From Oceanihabitans iliipiscarium (lineage in GTDB: Bacteria; Bacteroidota; Bacteroidia; Flavobacteriales; Flavobacteriaceae), in assembly GCF_042686125.1 (NCBI RefSeq), contig NZ_JBHUOV010000001.1, positions 310,001-374,000 on the forward strand: a stretch of DNA of 64,000 nucleotides, in the 5' to 3' direction. The notes under the pieces are model-generated. The model did no database searches, was not told the origin of the DNA, and was given only the letters and a program-made list of their open reading frames with translations. Below, piece after piece: positions 53,133-61,539 of this stretch (positions are counted from its first letter, which is position 1; the number at the start of each line of letters is the position of its first letter). A program made the translations under genes and the position numbers.

Positions 53133-54908
53133 ATGAAGCTTATTTATATATTTTGTTTTCTATACTGTCTTAGCACTGTTGCGCAAGAGGATATCGTTGC
53201 AAAAGAATATTATAAAAAGGGTGAATTTGAAAAGGCTCAATTACTGTATCAAAAACTACATGATAAAAGTCCGACTAATTACATCTACTTGGTACAATTA
53301 GTTCGTACCTATCAGCAAATGGAACAATTAGATGTTGCGCAAGATTTATTACTTCATCAAATTTCTAAAATGGAATACCCTGCGTTATTAGTAGAGTTGG
53401 GATACAATTATCAGCTTAAAAACGACACTATTAATGCCAACTTAAATTACACTAAAGCAATAGAGGCTGTGGACTTAAAAGTAAATTTTGCGTTCTCTGT
53501 TGGTCGCGCGTTTGAAGAATACTCGCTCTTAGATAAAGCTGTCCTTGTTTATGAAAAAGCAATGGTGCTTAAACCCTCATACAATTTTAATATTCAACTA
53601 GCGAGAATTTATGGTGAACAAGGTGATATAGAAAAAATGTTTTCAAGTTATATCAATTTTATTGAAACCAATCCCAATTATGCAAGTACGATTAAAAATG
53701 CTTTAAATGAATTTGTAAGTGAAGACAAAGAGAACCCTAATAATCTTATCTTAAAAAAAGTATTACTTAAAAAGATTCAAGTCGCTCCAAATTTATTATT
53801 CAATGATTTATTGAGTTGGTTATTCATTCAGCAAAAAGAATATTATAAAGCATTTGCTCAAGAAAAAGCGATGTTTAAAAGGTTGCCTGAAAGTCTTGAT
53901 CGCATTGAAAGCTTAGCGTTAATTGCTGTTCAAGAAAAACAGAATGCTGTGGCTAAAGACATTTTTAATTATATTATTGAAATAGCTCAAGACCCAGAGA
54001 TTACTTTAGAAGCACACTATAATATTCTCAAAATAGAAACTAGTGAAGCGCTTGAAAAAGATTACCAAACCATAAATAAAAAATACTTAAGCCTTTTAGA
54101 TACCTATGGGAAACATCCTCGAACCATAAAACTACAAATAGCTTATGGACATTTCTTAGCTTTTAATTTACATGATACAGAACAAGCGACTCGTTTTTTA
54201 AAAGAAAGCTTAAACCTACAATTAAGTGATTATCAATCTTCACAAGTCAAGTTAGAATTGGGTGACATCTTAGTTTTTCAAGAAAAGTTTAATGAAGCCT
54301 TAATTTACTATACTCAAATTCAACGAAATCTAAAAAACAGTACGCTGTCTCAAGAGGCACGCTTTAAAGTTGCAAAAACGAGTTATTATAAAGGTGATTT
54401 TAAATGGGCAGAATCTCAATTAAAAATTTTAAAATCATCTACATCACAACTCATCGCTAATGATGCTTTAGACTTAAAGCTTTTAATTTCGGACAATAAA
54501 TATGAAGACTCTACACAAACTGCATTAAAACTATATGCCAAAGCAGATTTGCTCGCTTTTCAAAATAAACCTGATGAGGCTATTCAGCTTCTAAATCGTG
54601 TTCTTGAAGCTCATAAAAGCGAAACAATTATAGACCAAGCGCTATACAAGCAAGCTCAACTTTTTGAAAGCAAAAAACAGTACCTAAAGGCTGAAGCTAA
54701 TTACATTCAAATAATTACTGATTTTAAAGAGGATATTTTAGCAGATGATACCTTATTTGCATTGGCTGAACTTTACCTAAATCATTTAGCTCAACCTGAA
54801 AAAGCTAAAGAATTTTATGAAGAAATCATCTTCAACTACCAAGATTCTATTTACTTTGTCGATGCTAGAAAAAAATACAGAATGCTTCGTGGCGACGCCA
54901 TTAATTAA
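53133..54908 (+). CDS. Secreted or periplasmic tetratricopeptide-repeat protein
   Basis: 591 residues: signal peptide (about 1-17, ending TVAQ) followed by TPR units through the whole length (e.g. AKEYYKKGEFEKAQLLYQKL, EALIYYTQIQRN, KAKEFYEEIIFNYQ). TPR arrays are protein-interaction scaffolds; no enzymatic domain is seen. The C-terminal part resembles outer membrane assembly factor-type TPRs. It is 58 bp ahead of an acetyltransferase gene in the same direction. Confidence 0.85.
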   Translation: MKLIYIFCFLYCLSTVAQEDIVAKEYYKKGEFEKAQLLYQKLHDKSPTNYIYLVQLVRTYQQMEQLDVAQDLLLHQISKMEYPALLVELGYNYQLKNDTINANLNYTKAIEAVDLKVNFAFSVGRAFEEYSLLDKAVLVYEKAMVLKPSYNFNIQLARIYGEQGDIEKMFSSYINFIETNPNYASTIKNALNEFVSEDKENPNNLILKKVLLKKIQVAPNLLFNDLLSWLFIQQKEYYKAFAQEKAMFKRLPESLDRIESLALIAVQEKQNAVAKDIFNYIIEIAQDPEITLEAHYNILKIETSEALEKDYQTINKKYLSLLDTYGKHPRTIKLQIAYGHFLAFNLHDTEQATRFLKESLNLQLSDYQSSQVKLELGDILVFQEKFNEALIYYTQIQRNLKNSTLSQEARFKVAKTSYYKGDFKWAESQLKILKSSTSQLIANDALDLKLLISDNKYEDSTQTALKLYAKADLLAFQNKPDEAIQLLNRVLEAHKSETIIDQALYKQAQLFESKKQYLKAEANYIQIITDFKEDILADDTLFALAELYLNHLAQPEKAKEFYEEIIFNYQDSIYFVDARKKYRMLRGDAIN

Positions 54909-54966
54909 TCAATAACCCAAATCACCTTTTAGAGCTTGCCAAAAAAACTCAACACCAAACTTTAAA

Positions 54967-55479
54967 ATGATTGTAGCAGAAACTCATAGACTTATCATTT
55001 CTAAATTCACACTTTATGATGCGGCTTTCTTTTTAGAATTGGTAAACACACCACATTGGATTAAGTATATTGGCGATCGAAACATTAAAACTATTGAACA
55101 GGCAAAACAACGTATAAAAGAAGGCCATTTAAAAAGTTATAACACCTATGGTTTTGGGTTTTATAAATTACAATTAAAAGAAGAAAATAATAAGACGATT
55201 GGGACTTGCGGACTCATTAAACGTGACACCTTAGATCATGCCGATATTGGCTTTGCTTTACTCCCAGCATACGAAGGCAAAGGTTATGGTTATGAGTCAG
55301 CACTTGCTATTTTAAAGTTAGCCAAAGAAGACTTTAAACTAGAAACGGTTTTAGCAATTACATTACCAACCAATAAGCCCTCTATTCATTTATTAGAAAA
55401 ATTAGGCTTATCTTATCAAAAAAAGGTAAAACCCTTTGAAGATGATAAAGAACTCCTGTTATTTGCAAAAAGGTTATAA
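54967..55479 (+). CDS. GNAT family N-acetyltransferase
   Basis: 170 residues. The RimJ/RimL-like fold: ETHRLIISKFTLYDAAFFLELV at the start, a GTCGLIKRD strand, and the acetyl-CoA loop GFALLPAYEGKGYGYESAL (Q/RxxGxG/A-type, here EGKGYG). The substrate (ribosomal protein N-terminus or small molecule) is not predictable. Confidence 0.9.
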   Translation: MIVAETHRLIISKFTLYDAAFFLELVNTPHWIKYIGDRNIKTIEQAKQRIKEGHLKSYNTYGFGFYKLQLKEENNKTIGTCGLIKRDTLDHADIGFALLPAYEGKGYGYESALAILKLAKEDFKLETVLAITLPTNKPSIHLLEKLGLSYQKKVKPFEDDKELLLFAKRL

Positions 55480-55527
55480 CCATATTTATTTTCTGTATAT
55501 ACTACAGAGTTTATAAAACACTATAAG

Positions 55528-55851
55528 ATGATTATTTACAACGTAACTATAAATATAGACGACAGCATTCATAACGAATGGTTAGTTTGGATAAAAGAAC
55601 ACATTCCTCAAGTTTTAGGAACTGGTAAATTTGAAAAAGCAACACTAACAAAAGTTTTAGTTGAAGAAGAATTAGGAGGTCATACCTATTCTGTGCAATA
55701 CAGATCTTATTCACGCGAAGCCTTAGATGCTTATTATAAAGAAGATGCCGAAAAGCTTAAAGCTGAAGGACTAAAAAAGTTTGCAGATAAAATGCTCGCT
55801 TTTAGAACCGAACTTCAAATCGTGGATGAATATTCAGTAAATTTTACATAA
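55528..55851 (+). CDS. DUF4286 family protein
   Basis: 107 residues with a ferredoxin-like alpha/beta pattern: IIYNVTINIDDSIHNEWLVW, SVQYRSYSREALDAYYKED and KMLAFRTELQIVDEY. This matches the Bacteroidota DUF4286 family, consistently found near rsmA. Function unknown. 50 bp before rsmA, same strand. Confidence 0.88.
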   Translation: MIIYNVTINIDDSIHNEWLVWIKEHIPQVLGTGKFEKATLTKVLVEEELGGHTYSVQYRSYSREALDAYYKEDAEKLKAEGLKKFADKMLAFRTELQIVDEYSVNFT

Positions 55852-55901
55852 AAACAATGACTTCTTAAGCATAAGGTATTAAGGACGACAACATTCTAAG
55901 C

Positions 55902-56696
55902 GTGGAAAATCAACATCAAGTAAAAGCAAAAAAATTCTTAGGTCAGCATTTTTTAAACGATGAAAGCATCGCTCAAAAAATAGCAGAAACTCTAACGCTT
56001 AATGGCTACAAAACCGTTTTAGAAATTGGGCCAGGAATGGGTGTATTAACGAAGTATTTATTAGAAAAAAAAATCACAACACATGTCATAGAAATTGACA
56101 GAGAATCTGTAGAATATCTTCAATCTAATTATCTTAATTTAGCCCCAAGAATTATTGAAAAAGACTTTTTAAAATACGACTTAAACGAAACGTTTAAAGG
56201 TGAACCTTTTGCTATTATTGGTAATTTCCCTTATAATATTTCTACACAAATCGTTTTTAAAACCTTAGAAATGCGTCACCAAATTCCTGAGTTTTCTGGC
56301 ATGTTTCAAAAGGAAGTAGCTGCTCGTATTTGCTCTAAAGAAGGCTCAAAAGTTTATGGGATTCTTTCCGTTTTAACTCAAGCATTTTATGATGCTGAAT
56401 ATTTATTTACTGTGCCTCCAAACGTATTCAATCCACCTCCAAAAGTAGATTCTGGCGTCCTTCGTTTAACCAGAAAAAAGGATTATACCTTGCCTTGCGA
56501 TGAAAAATTATTGTTTAAAGTTGTCAAAACAGCTTTTCAACAACGCCGAAAAACACTTCGGAATAGCTTAAAAACACTCAATTTATCAAATAATTTAAGA
56601 GAAGATGTTATCTTTGGCAAACGTCCAGAACAATTAAGTGTAGAACAGTTTATAGAACTAACAACAAGTATTGAAAACGATTTAAAAGACGAATAG
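55902..56696 (+). CDS. rsmA: 16S rRNA dimethyladenosine transferase
   Basis: 264 residues; dimethylates two adjacent adenines near the 3' end of 16S rRNA during 30S assembly. SAM motif VLEIGPGMGVLTKYLLEK, the catalytic NFPYN motif (GNFPYNISTQIVFK) and the N-terminal KKFLGQHFLND are diagnostic. The start is GTG at 55902, giving the usual short N-terminus. mgtE follows after 3 bp. Confidence 0.96.
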   Translation: MENQHQVKAKKFLGQHFLNDESIAQKIAETLTLNGYKTVLEIGPGMGVLTKYLLEKKITTHVIEIDRESVEYLQSNYLNLAPRIIEKDFLKYDLNETFKGEPFAIIGNFPYNISTQIVFKTLEMRHQIPEFSGMFQKEVAARICSKEGSKVYGILSVLTQAFYDAEYLFTVPPNVFNPPPKVDSGVLRLTRKKDYTLPCDEKLLFKVVKTAFQQRRKTLRNSLKTLNLSNNLREDVIFGKRPEQLSVEQFIELTTSIENDLKDE

Positions 56697-56699
56697 AGT

Positions 56700-58070
56700 T
56701 TGGTAGAAGAAAAAGAAAACATCCAATTTGAGCTCACCAATGAGTTAATCGAACAAGTACAACAACTTATTGTCGAAAATAACGACAAGGAACTACGTGC
56801 TTTAATGTTGGACTTTCATCACGCTGATATTGCCGAAATTCTTGACGAACTCGATTTAGAAGAAGCCGTTTATATCATTAAGCTTTTAGATTCTGAAACC
56901 ACTTCAGATATCTTAATGGAACTTGATGAAGATATTCGAGAAAATGTACTTAAAAACCTTTCCTCTAAAGAAATTGCTGAAGAAATTGAAGAATTAGACA
57001 CAGATGATGCAGCAGATATGATTGCTGAATTACCTGAAGATCGCCAAGAAGATGTCATTTCTCAAATTGAAGATCAAGAACATAAAGCCGAAATTCAAGA
57101 ACTCTTAGCCTACGATGAAGATACTGCTGGTGGACTCATGGCTAAAGAATTAGTGAAAGTTTATGAAACATGGACTGTTGCTGGTTGTATGAGAAGAATT
57201 CGCGGACAAGCTAAAGATGTCACAAGAGTACACTCTATCTATGTTGTCGATAAAGAAGATAAGTTAATTGGAAGATTATCTCTAAAAGATTTAATTACTG
57301 CAAAAAGCGAACAAAAAATAGCAGATATCGCCAAAGATAATGTCGATTTTGTCAATGTAAATGAAGATGCAGAAGAAGTTGCTAAAGTCATGCAAAAATA
57401 CGACTTGGAAGCCATTCCTGTCGTTGATGATAATCAAATCCTTTTAGGCCGAATTACCATTGACGACATTGTCGATGTCATTAAAGAAGAAGCCGAAAAA
57501 GATTATCAACTTGCCGCAGGTATTACACAAGACGTCGAAGCCGACGATAGCATTGTGCAACTAACCAGAGCACGCTTACCTTGGTTGTTTTTAGGTCTTG
57601 TTGGTGGTGTTGGTGCGTTTTTAATTATGGAAGGCTTTCAAGGTGTTTTCGAAAAATATGCAGAATTGTTCTTTTTCACACCATTAATCGCAGCCATGGC
57701 AGGAAACGTAGGTGTACAATCTAGTGCAATTATTGTACAAGGTTTGGCTAATGATGATGTCAAAGGAAGTGTCAACAAACGCTTAATAAAAGAAATGTTT
57801 CTTGCGGCTTTAAACGGTGTTATTTTAGCATTATTCCTCTTTCTGTTTGTGTGGATTTATAAAAACGATATGCAAACTGCTTTAGCCATTTCAGCGTCCT
57901 TAGTTGCTGTTATTATTGTCGCTGGCCTTATTGGTACATTCATCCCATTATTTTTAGATAAACGTGGTATCGATCCTGCAATTGCTACTGGACCCTTTAT
58001 TACCACAAGCAACGATATTTTTGGTATTCTTATTTACTTCTGGATTGCTAAATTAATTCTTAATATTTAG
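56700..58070 (+). CDS. mgtE: Magnesium transporter MgtE
   Basis: 456 residues. N-terminal superhelical MgtE_N domain (about 25-130, ELDEDIRENVLKNLSSKEIAEE), a CBS pair (about 135-265) that senses cytoplasmic Mg2+, a linking plug helix, and five TM helices (about 290-456) with the pore region GNVGVQSSAIIVQGLA and the DIFGILIYF segment. The start is a TTG at 56700, 3 bp after the rsmA stop; translation is probably coupled. Confidence 0.95.
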   Translation: MVEEKENIQFELTNELIEQVQQLIVENNDKELRALMLDFHHADIAEILDELDLEEAVYIIKLLDSETTSDILMELDEDIRENVLKNLSSKEIAEEIEELDTDDAADMIAELPEDRQEDVISQIEDQEHKAEIQELLAYDEDTAGGLMAKELVKVYETWTVAGCMRRIRGQAKDVTRVHSIYVVDKEDKLIGRLSLKDLITAKSEQKIADIAKDNVDFVNVNEDAEEVAKVMQKYDLEAIPVVDDNQILLGRITIDDIVDVIKEEAEKDYQLAAGITQDVEADDSIVQLTRARLPWLFLGLVGGVGAFLIMEGFQGVFEKYAELFFFTPLIAAMAGNVGVQSSAIIVQGLANDDVKGSVNKRLIKEMFLAALNGVILALFLFLFVWIYKNDMQTALAISASLVAVIIVAGLIGTFIPLFLDKRGIDPAIATGPFITTSNDIFGILIYFWIAKLILNI

Positions 58071-58071
58071 G

Positions 58072-58145
58072 GCGTTCCCTTTCAGGTCAGGCTTTCGCAA
58101 GTCGCTCTTTTCAAGGAGCTCCAACAAATGCTCAATCCTTAACGC
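58072..58145 (-). ncRNA. Structured RNA element, copy 3 (shorter, orphan orientation)
   Basis: On the minus strand GCGTT (58145-58141) closes with AACGC (58076-58072); AAGGA / TCCTT inner stem (58140-58136 and 58117-58113), GCGAAAGCCTGACC, and a minimal CCTGAAAGG hairpin in place of the long variable stem of copy 2. It lies directly behind mgtE and points towards it, with no minus-strand gene downstream. On the plus strand the same closing stem could form in the mgtE 3' end. Confidence 0.6.
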
Positions 58146-58185
58146 AAAACTTCGTAAATTTACCAGCCAAAGTCATACTTTACTT

Positions 58186-59121
58186 ATGAAAATTCTTCAT
58201 CTCGATACAAATCATCCATTACTCATAAATCAACTTCAAGATTTAGGGTTTACAAATCATGAAGATTATACCGCTTCAAAAAAAGCTATTGAAGCTAAAA
58301 TTCATGACTATGACGGCATTGTCCTAAGAAGTCGTTTTACAATCGACAAAACATTTCTAGACCATGCAACACGTCTTAAATTTATTGGTCGTGTTGGTGC
58401 AGGATTAGAGAATATCGATTGTGATTATGCGTTACAAAAAGGCGTGCATTTAATTTCTGCTCCAGAAGGCAATAGAAATGCTGTTGGCGAACATAGTTTA
58501 GCCTTGCTGTTGGCTCTGTTTAATAAACTTAACAAAGCCAATACAGAAGTGCGTCACGGAAAATGGTTGCGTGAAGACAATCGAGGTATTGAACTTGATG
58601 GAAAAACAGTTGGGCTTATTGGGTACGGAAACATGGGAAAAGCCTTTGCAAAAAAACTACGTGGTTTTGATGTAGAAGTGTTAGGCTACGATATTAAACC
58701 TAATGTTGGTGACGAAAATTGTACACAAGTAAGCTTAGAAGAACTTCAAAGAAAAGCAGATGTTTTAAGCCTACACACACCAGAAACACCATCAACAATT
58801 AATATGGTTAATGAAAATTTTATCAATCATTTTACAAAACCCTTTTGGCTTATTAATACAGCACGTGGTAAAAGTGTAGTGACTAAAGATTTAGTTTCCG
58901 CATTACAATCTGGTAAAATTTTAGGTGCTGGATTAGACGTTTTAGAATATGAAAAAACATCTTTTGAAAATTTATTTTCTACTGAGATTCCAGAAGATTT
59001 TCAGCATTTAATTCATTCTAAAAACGTTATCATTACGCCTCATGTTGCTGGTTGGACTATTGAAAGCAAAGAAAAATTAGCACAAACCATTGTCGATAAA
59101 ATTAAATCGAAATTTTGTTAA
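58186..59121 (+). CDS. D-2-hydroxyacid dehydrogenase (phosphoglycerate dehydrogenase-like)
   Basis: 311 residues. NAD-binding Rossmann motif VGLIGYGNMGKAFAKKLRGF and the catalytic triad of the family: Arg in INTARGKSV, Glu in GLDVLEYEK and His in ITPHVAGWT. No ACT or regulatory domain, so it is a short form; substrate may be 3-phosphoglycerate or another 2-hydroxyacid. It is followed 9 bp later by a LuxR-type regulator. Confidence 0.9.
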   Translation: MKILHLDTNHPLLINQLQDLGFTNHEDYTASKKAIEAKIHDYDGIVLRSRFTIDKTFLDHATRLKFIGRVGAGLENIDCDYALQKGVHLISAPEGNRNAVGEHSLALLLALFNKLNKANTEVRHGKWLREDNRGIELDGKTVGLIGYGNMGKAFAKKLRGFDVEVLGYDIKPNVGDENCTQVSLEELQRKADVLSLHTPETPSTINMVNENFINHFTKPFWLINTARGKSVVTKDLVSALQSGKILGAGLDVLEYEKTSFENLFSTEIPEDFQHLIHSKNVIITPHVAGWTIESKEKLAQTIVDKIKSKFC

Positions 59122-59130
59122 CTTTCACAA

Positions 59131-59541
59131 ATGAAAAAAACGATATTGGTTTTTGGGTTACTTATTCTGTCTTTACTATTACTTTTTCAGTTTAGTAAAT
59201 ATGCCTTAATATCAAGCAACTTAAAAACAGAGTTCATAATTGCTGTCATTGCAATGGTCTTTTTTTTTATTGGCATTTATATCAACAAAAAAACATTGCA
59301 AAAAACACCTTTGCCTTCAACAGAAATTAATCACAAAAAAATTGCTGAACTTGAACTTACTACAAGGGAATATGAAGTCCTTCAAAAAATTTCAGAAGGA
59401 TTATCAAATAAAGAAATCGCTGACCTCCTATTTCTGTCTGAAAGCACTATAAAGACACATGTTTCGAACCTACTTGTAAAACTAAACGCCAAAAGACGTA
59501 CACAAGCTGTACAGATTGCAAAATCATTACAAATCATTTAA
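59131..59541 (+). CDS. Membrane-anchored LuxR-type transcriptional regulator
   Basis: 136 residues: two hydrophobic spans (about 4-18 and 32-52), then a GerE/LuxR helix-turn-helix (about 72-134, LTTREYEVLQKISEGLSNKEIADLLFLS). There is no receiver domain. A membrane-tethered HTH of this type is frequent in Bacteroidota beside DUF4199 genes. A likely operator lies 96 bp downstream in front of the DUF4199 gene. Confidence 0.88.
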   Translation: MKKTILVFGLLILSLLLLFQFSKYALISSNLKTEFIIAVIAMVFFFIGIYINKKTLQKTPLPSTEINHKKIAELELTTREYEVLQKISEGLSNKEIADLLFLSESTIKTHVSNLLVKLNAKRRTQAVQIAKSLQII

Positions 59542-59636
59542 ATAATTAAGGTGTTCTATAAAAATTTAAGTTACACATGAGATTATTAGCCAAAGACCTT
59601 CGAAACCTAAAACTCTTTAATTTTTATTACTTTTAG

Positions 59637-59700
59637 ACTAAAGTATGACGCATTTAGTACTTTAGTATGAGGCCTAAAATTGAATTTACTCCTACTTTTG
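59637..59700 (+). promoter_or_regulatory. Candidate operator and promoter of the DUF4199 operon
   Basis: 9-bp dyad ACTAAAGTA / TACTTTAGT (59637-59645 and 59658-59666); the same sequence also gives a direct repeat AGTATGA (59642, 59664; 22 bp apart). TACTTTTG at 59693-59700 is an exact -7 box. Binding by the adjacent LuxR-type protein is inferred. Confidence 0.5.
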
Positions 59701-59726
59701 AACTATAAATTATTAAAAAATAAAAC

Positions 59727-60233
59727 ATGAAAAGTACAGTTTTAAAGTATGGTATTTATGCCTTATTAAGTGGGTTTATATTATTCGGATTGCCTTTCTT
59801 TTTAGGAATGGGAGTTGATTTTGATTATGGTGAACTCATTGGATATACCTCAATGGTATTATCGTTACTATTCGTTTACTTCGGCATAAAACACTATCGC
59901 GACAAGGTTAATGAAGGAAAAGTGTCTTTAGGAAAAGCTATAGCTATTGGAATGCTTATTGCTTTATTCTCAGCAATTGGAGTTGCTTTCTTTGATTATA
60001 TATACACCTCTCAAATAAATCCAGATTTTGCAGATGAGTATTTAGAATATTCTATAAAAAAAATGGAAACCTCTTTAACAGCGGAAGAAGTCAAAATTCA
60101 AAGTGCAGCACTTAGACAACAAATGAAAGATTATGGAAGTCCGAGTTTTATGGCTTTTATGATGTTTGCTTCAGTCATGATTCTAGGTTTAATTATCTCA
60201 TTAATATCTGGATTAATCCTTCAACGTAAATAA
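59727..60233 (+). CDS. DUF4199 family membrane protein
   Basis: 168 residues with four hydrophobic spans and a conserved loop (TSQINPDFADEYLEYSIKKM) between spans 3 and 4, typical of DUF4199. Function unknown. It starts a co-directional group (DUF1801, two VOC proteins) with gaps of 4-25 bp, so it may head an operon under the 59637-59700 promoter. Confidence 0.85.
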   Translation: MKSTVLKYGIYALLSGFILFGLPFFLGMGVDFDYGELIGYTSMVLSLLFVYFGIKHYRDKVNEGKVSLGKAIAIGMLIALFSAIGVAFFDYIYTSQINPDFADEYLEYSIKKMETSLTAEEVKIQSAALRQQMKDYGSPSFMAFMMFASVMILGLIISLISGLILQRK

Positions 60234-60246
60234 TTAAAAAACACAT

Positions 60247-60702
60247 ATGCAATATAAAGCAGACTCGCCAGACGAGTACATCAAGCAGTTACCTGAAGAG
60301 CGTAAAGCGCCAATGATTAAGTTAAGAACCATCATAAATAAAAACCTTCCAAAAGGTTTTGAAGAAGGTATGAATTATAATATGATTGGTTATTATGTTC
60401 CTCATTCTGTTTATCCAAATGGATATCATTGTGACACAAAACTGCCTTTACCTTTCATGAATATCGCATCTCAGAAAAATTTCATAGCAGTGTATCACAT
60501 GGGAATGTATGCTAATAAAGAGATTCTTGATTGGTTCACATCAGAATATCCTAAGCACTGTAAGTATAAGCTAGATATGGGAAAAAGCTGTATTCGCTTT
60601 AAAAAATTAGACGATATTCCATATGATTTAATCGCAGAACTTACTGCAAAAATGGATGCCAACGAATGGATAGATTTATATGAAAAAAATTTAAAAAAAT
60701 AA
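60247..60702 (+). CDS. DUF1801 (YdhG-like) protein
   Basis: 151 residues with YIKQLPEERKAPMIKLRTII at the start and ending DANEWIDLYEKNLKK. The central GFEEGMNYNMIGYYVP and KSCIRFKKLDDIP segments fit DUF1801/YdhG proteins, which have a small alpha/beta fold and no known activity. 13 bp after DUF4199 and 4 bp before a VOC gene. Confidence 0.85.
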   Translation: MQYKADSPDEYIKQLPEERKAPMIKLRTIINKNLPKGFEEGMNYNMIGYYVPHSVYPNGYHCDTKLPLPFMNIASQKNFIAVYHMGMYANKEILDWFTSEYPKHCKYKLDMGKSCIRFKKLDDIPYDLIAELTAKMDANEWIDLYEKNLKK

Positions 60703-60706
60703 GCTT

Positions 60707-61078
60707 ATGAAATTAGGTGCTTTCTCGTCAAGTTTAAGTGTAAAAGATATACATGCTTCAAAAGCATTTTATGAATCACTAGGGTTTATAGTTTTTGCTG
60801 GAGATATTGAAAAAAATTACCTCATCATGAAAAATGGCAATGCGCTTATTGGGTTATTTCAAGGTATGTTTGAAAATAATATACTCACCTTTAATCCTGG
60901 TTGGGATGAAAACGCTAAGACGTTAAAAACTTTTGATGATGTTAGAGATATTCAAAAATCTCTGAAAAATAAAAACATAAAACTCGTTAGTGAAGCAGAT
61001 GAAAATACTTCTGGTCCAGCTAGTTTTATGGTTCTTGATCCTGATGGCAATATGATTCTTGTCGATCAACATGTATAA
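60707..61078 (+). CDS. VOC superfamily (glyoxalase-like) protein
   Basis: 123 residues with the betaalphabetabetabeta modules of VOC proteins: LSVKDIHASKAFYESLGF and PASFMVLDPDGNMILVDQHV. No substrate assignable; possible roles are glyoxalase, bleomycin-binding or dioxygenase-like. It is co-directional with its neighbours. Confidence 0.85.
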   Translation: MKLGAFSSSLSVKDIHASKAFYESLGFIVFAGDIEKNYLIMKNGNALIGLFQGMFENNILTFNPGWDENAKTLKTFDDVRDIQKSLKNKNIKLVSEADENTSGPASFMVLDPDGNMILVDQHV

Positions 61079-61103
61079 CTTAAATTAAATAATTAGTAAA
61101 AAA

Positions 61104-61490
61104 ATGAAAAAACGCGTTACAGGAATTGGAGGGTTATTCTTTAAAACCAAAGACCCAAAAGCTTCTAAAGATTGGTACAAAAAACACTTAGGGTTAAACA
61201 CAGATGATTATGGTTGTACCTTCTGGTGGAAAGATAAAGAAGGTAAAGATTGCTCTACACAATGGAGTCCTTTTGCCGATGACACTAAGTACTTTGAGCC
61301 TTCAAAAAAAGACTTCATGTTTAATTATCGTGTTGAAAATTTAGTGGAACTTTTAGAAGCTTTAAAAGAAGAAGGAGTGACCATAGTTGGAGAAATGCAA
61401 GAATTTGAATATGGTAAGTTTGGATGGATTTTAGATCACGATGGTAATAAAATTGAACTTTGGGAACCTGTTGATCGTGCATTTTTATAA
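61104..61490 (+). CDS. VOC superfamily (glyoxalase-like) protein
   Basis: 128 residues: IGGLFFKTKDPKASKDWYKK at the start and FGWILDHDGNKIELWEPVD at the end, with probable metal-ligand Glu in IELWEP. It is a VOC fold distinct from the upstream one (different loops, about 25% similar by eye). Substrate unknown. Confidence 0.85.
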   Translation: MKKRVTGIGGLFFKTKDPKASKDWYKKHLGLNTDDYGCTFWWKDKEGKDCSTQWSPFADDTKYFEPSKKDFMFNYRVENLVELLEALKEEGVTIVGEMQEFEYGKFGWILDHDGNKIELWEPVDRAFL

Positions 61491-61539
61491 TGCTGTAACT
61501 TTTTTGTACAATCCACTACTTATAATATAAACAATTCAT

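Noticed and set aside
55856..55901. Possible decayed copy of the structured RNA element before rsmA (ATTAAGGACGACAACATTCT)
   Set aside because: Some resemblance to the conserved AAGGAT...ACATCCT core, but no closing stem and no AGCCTG segment; too weak to count.
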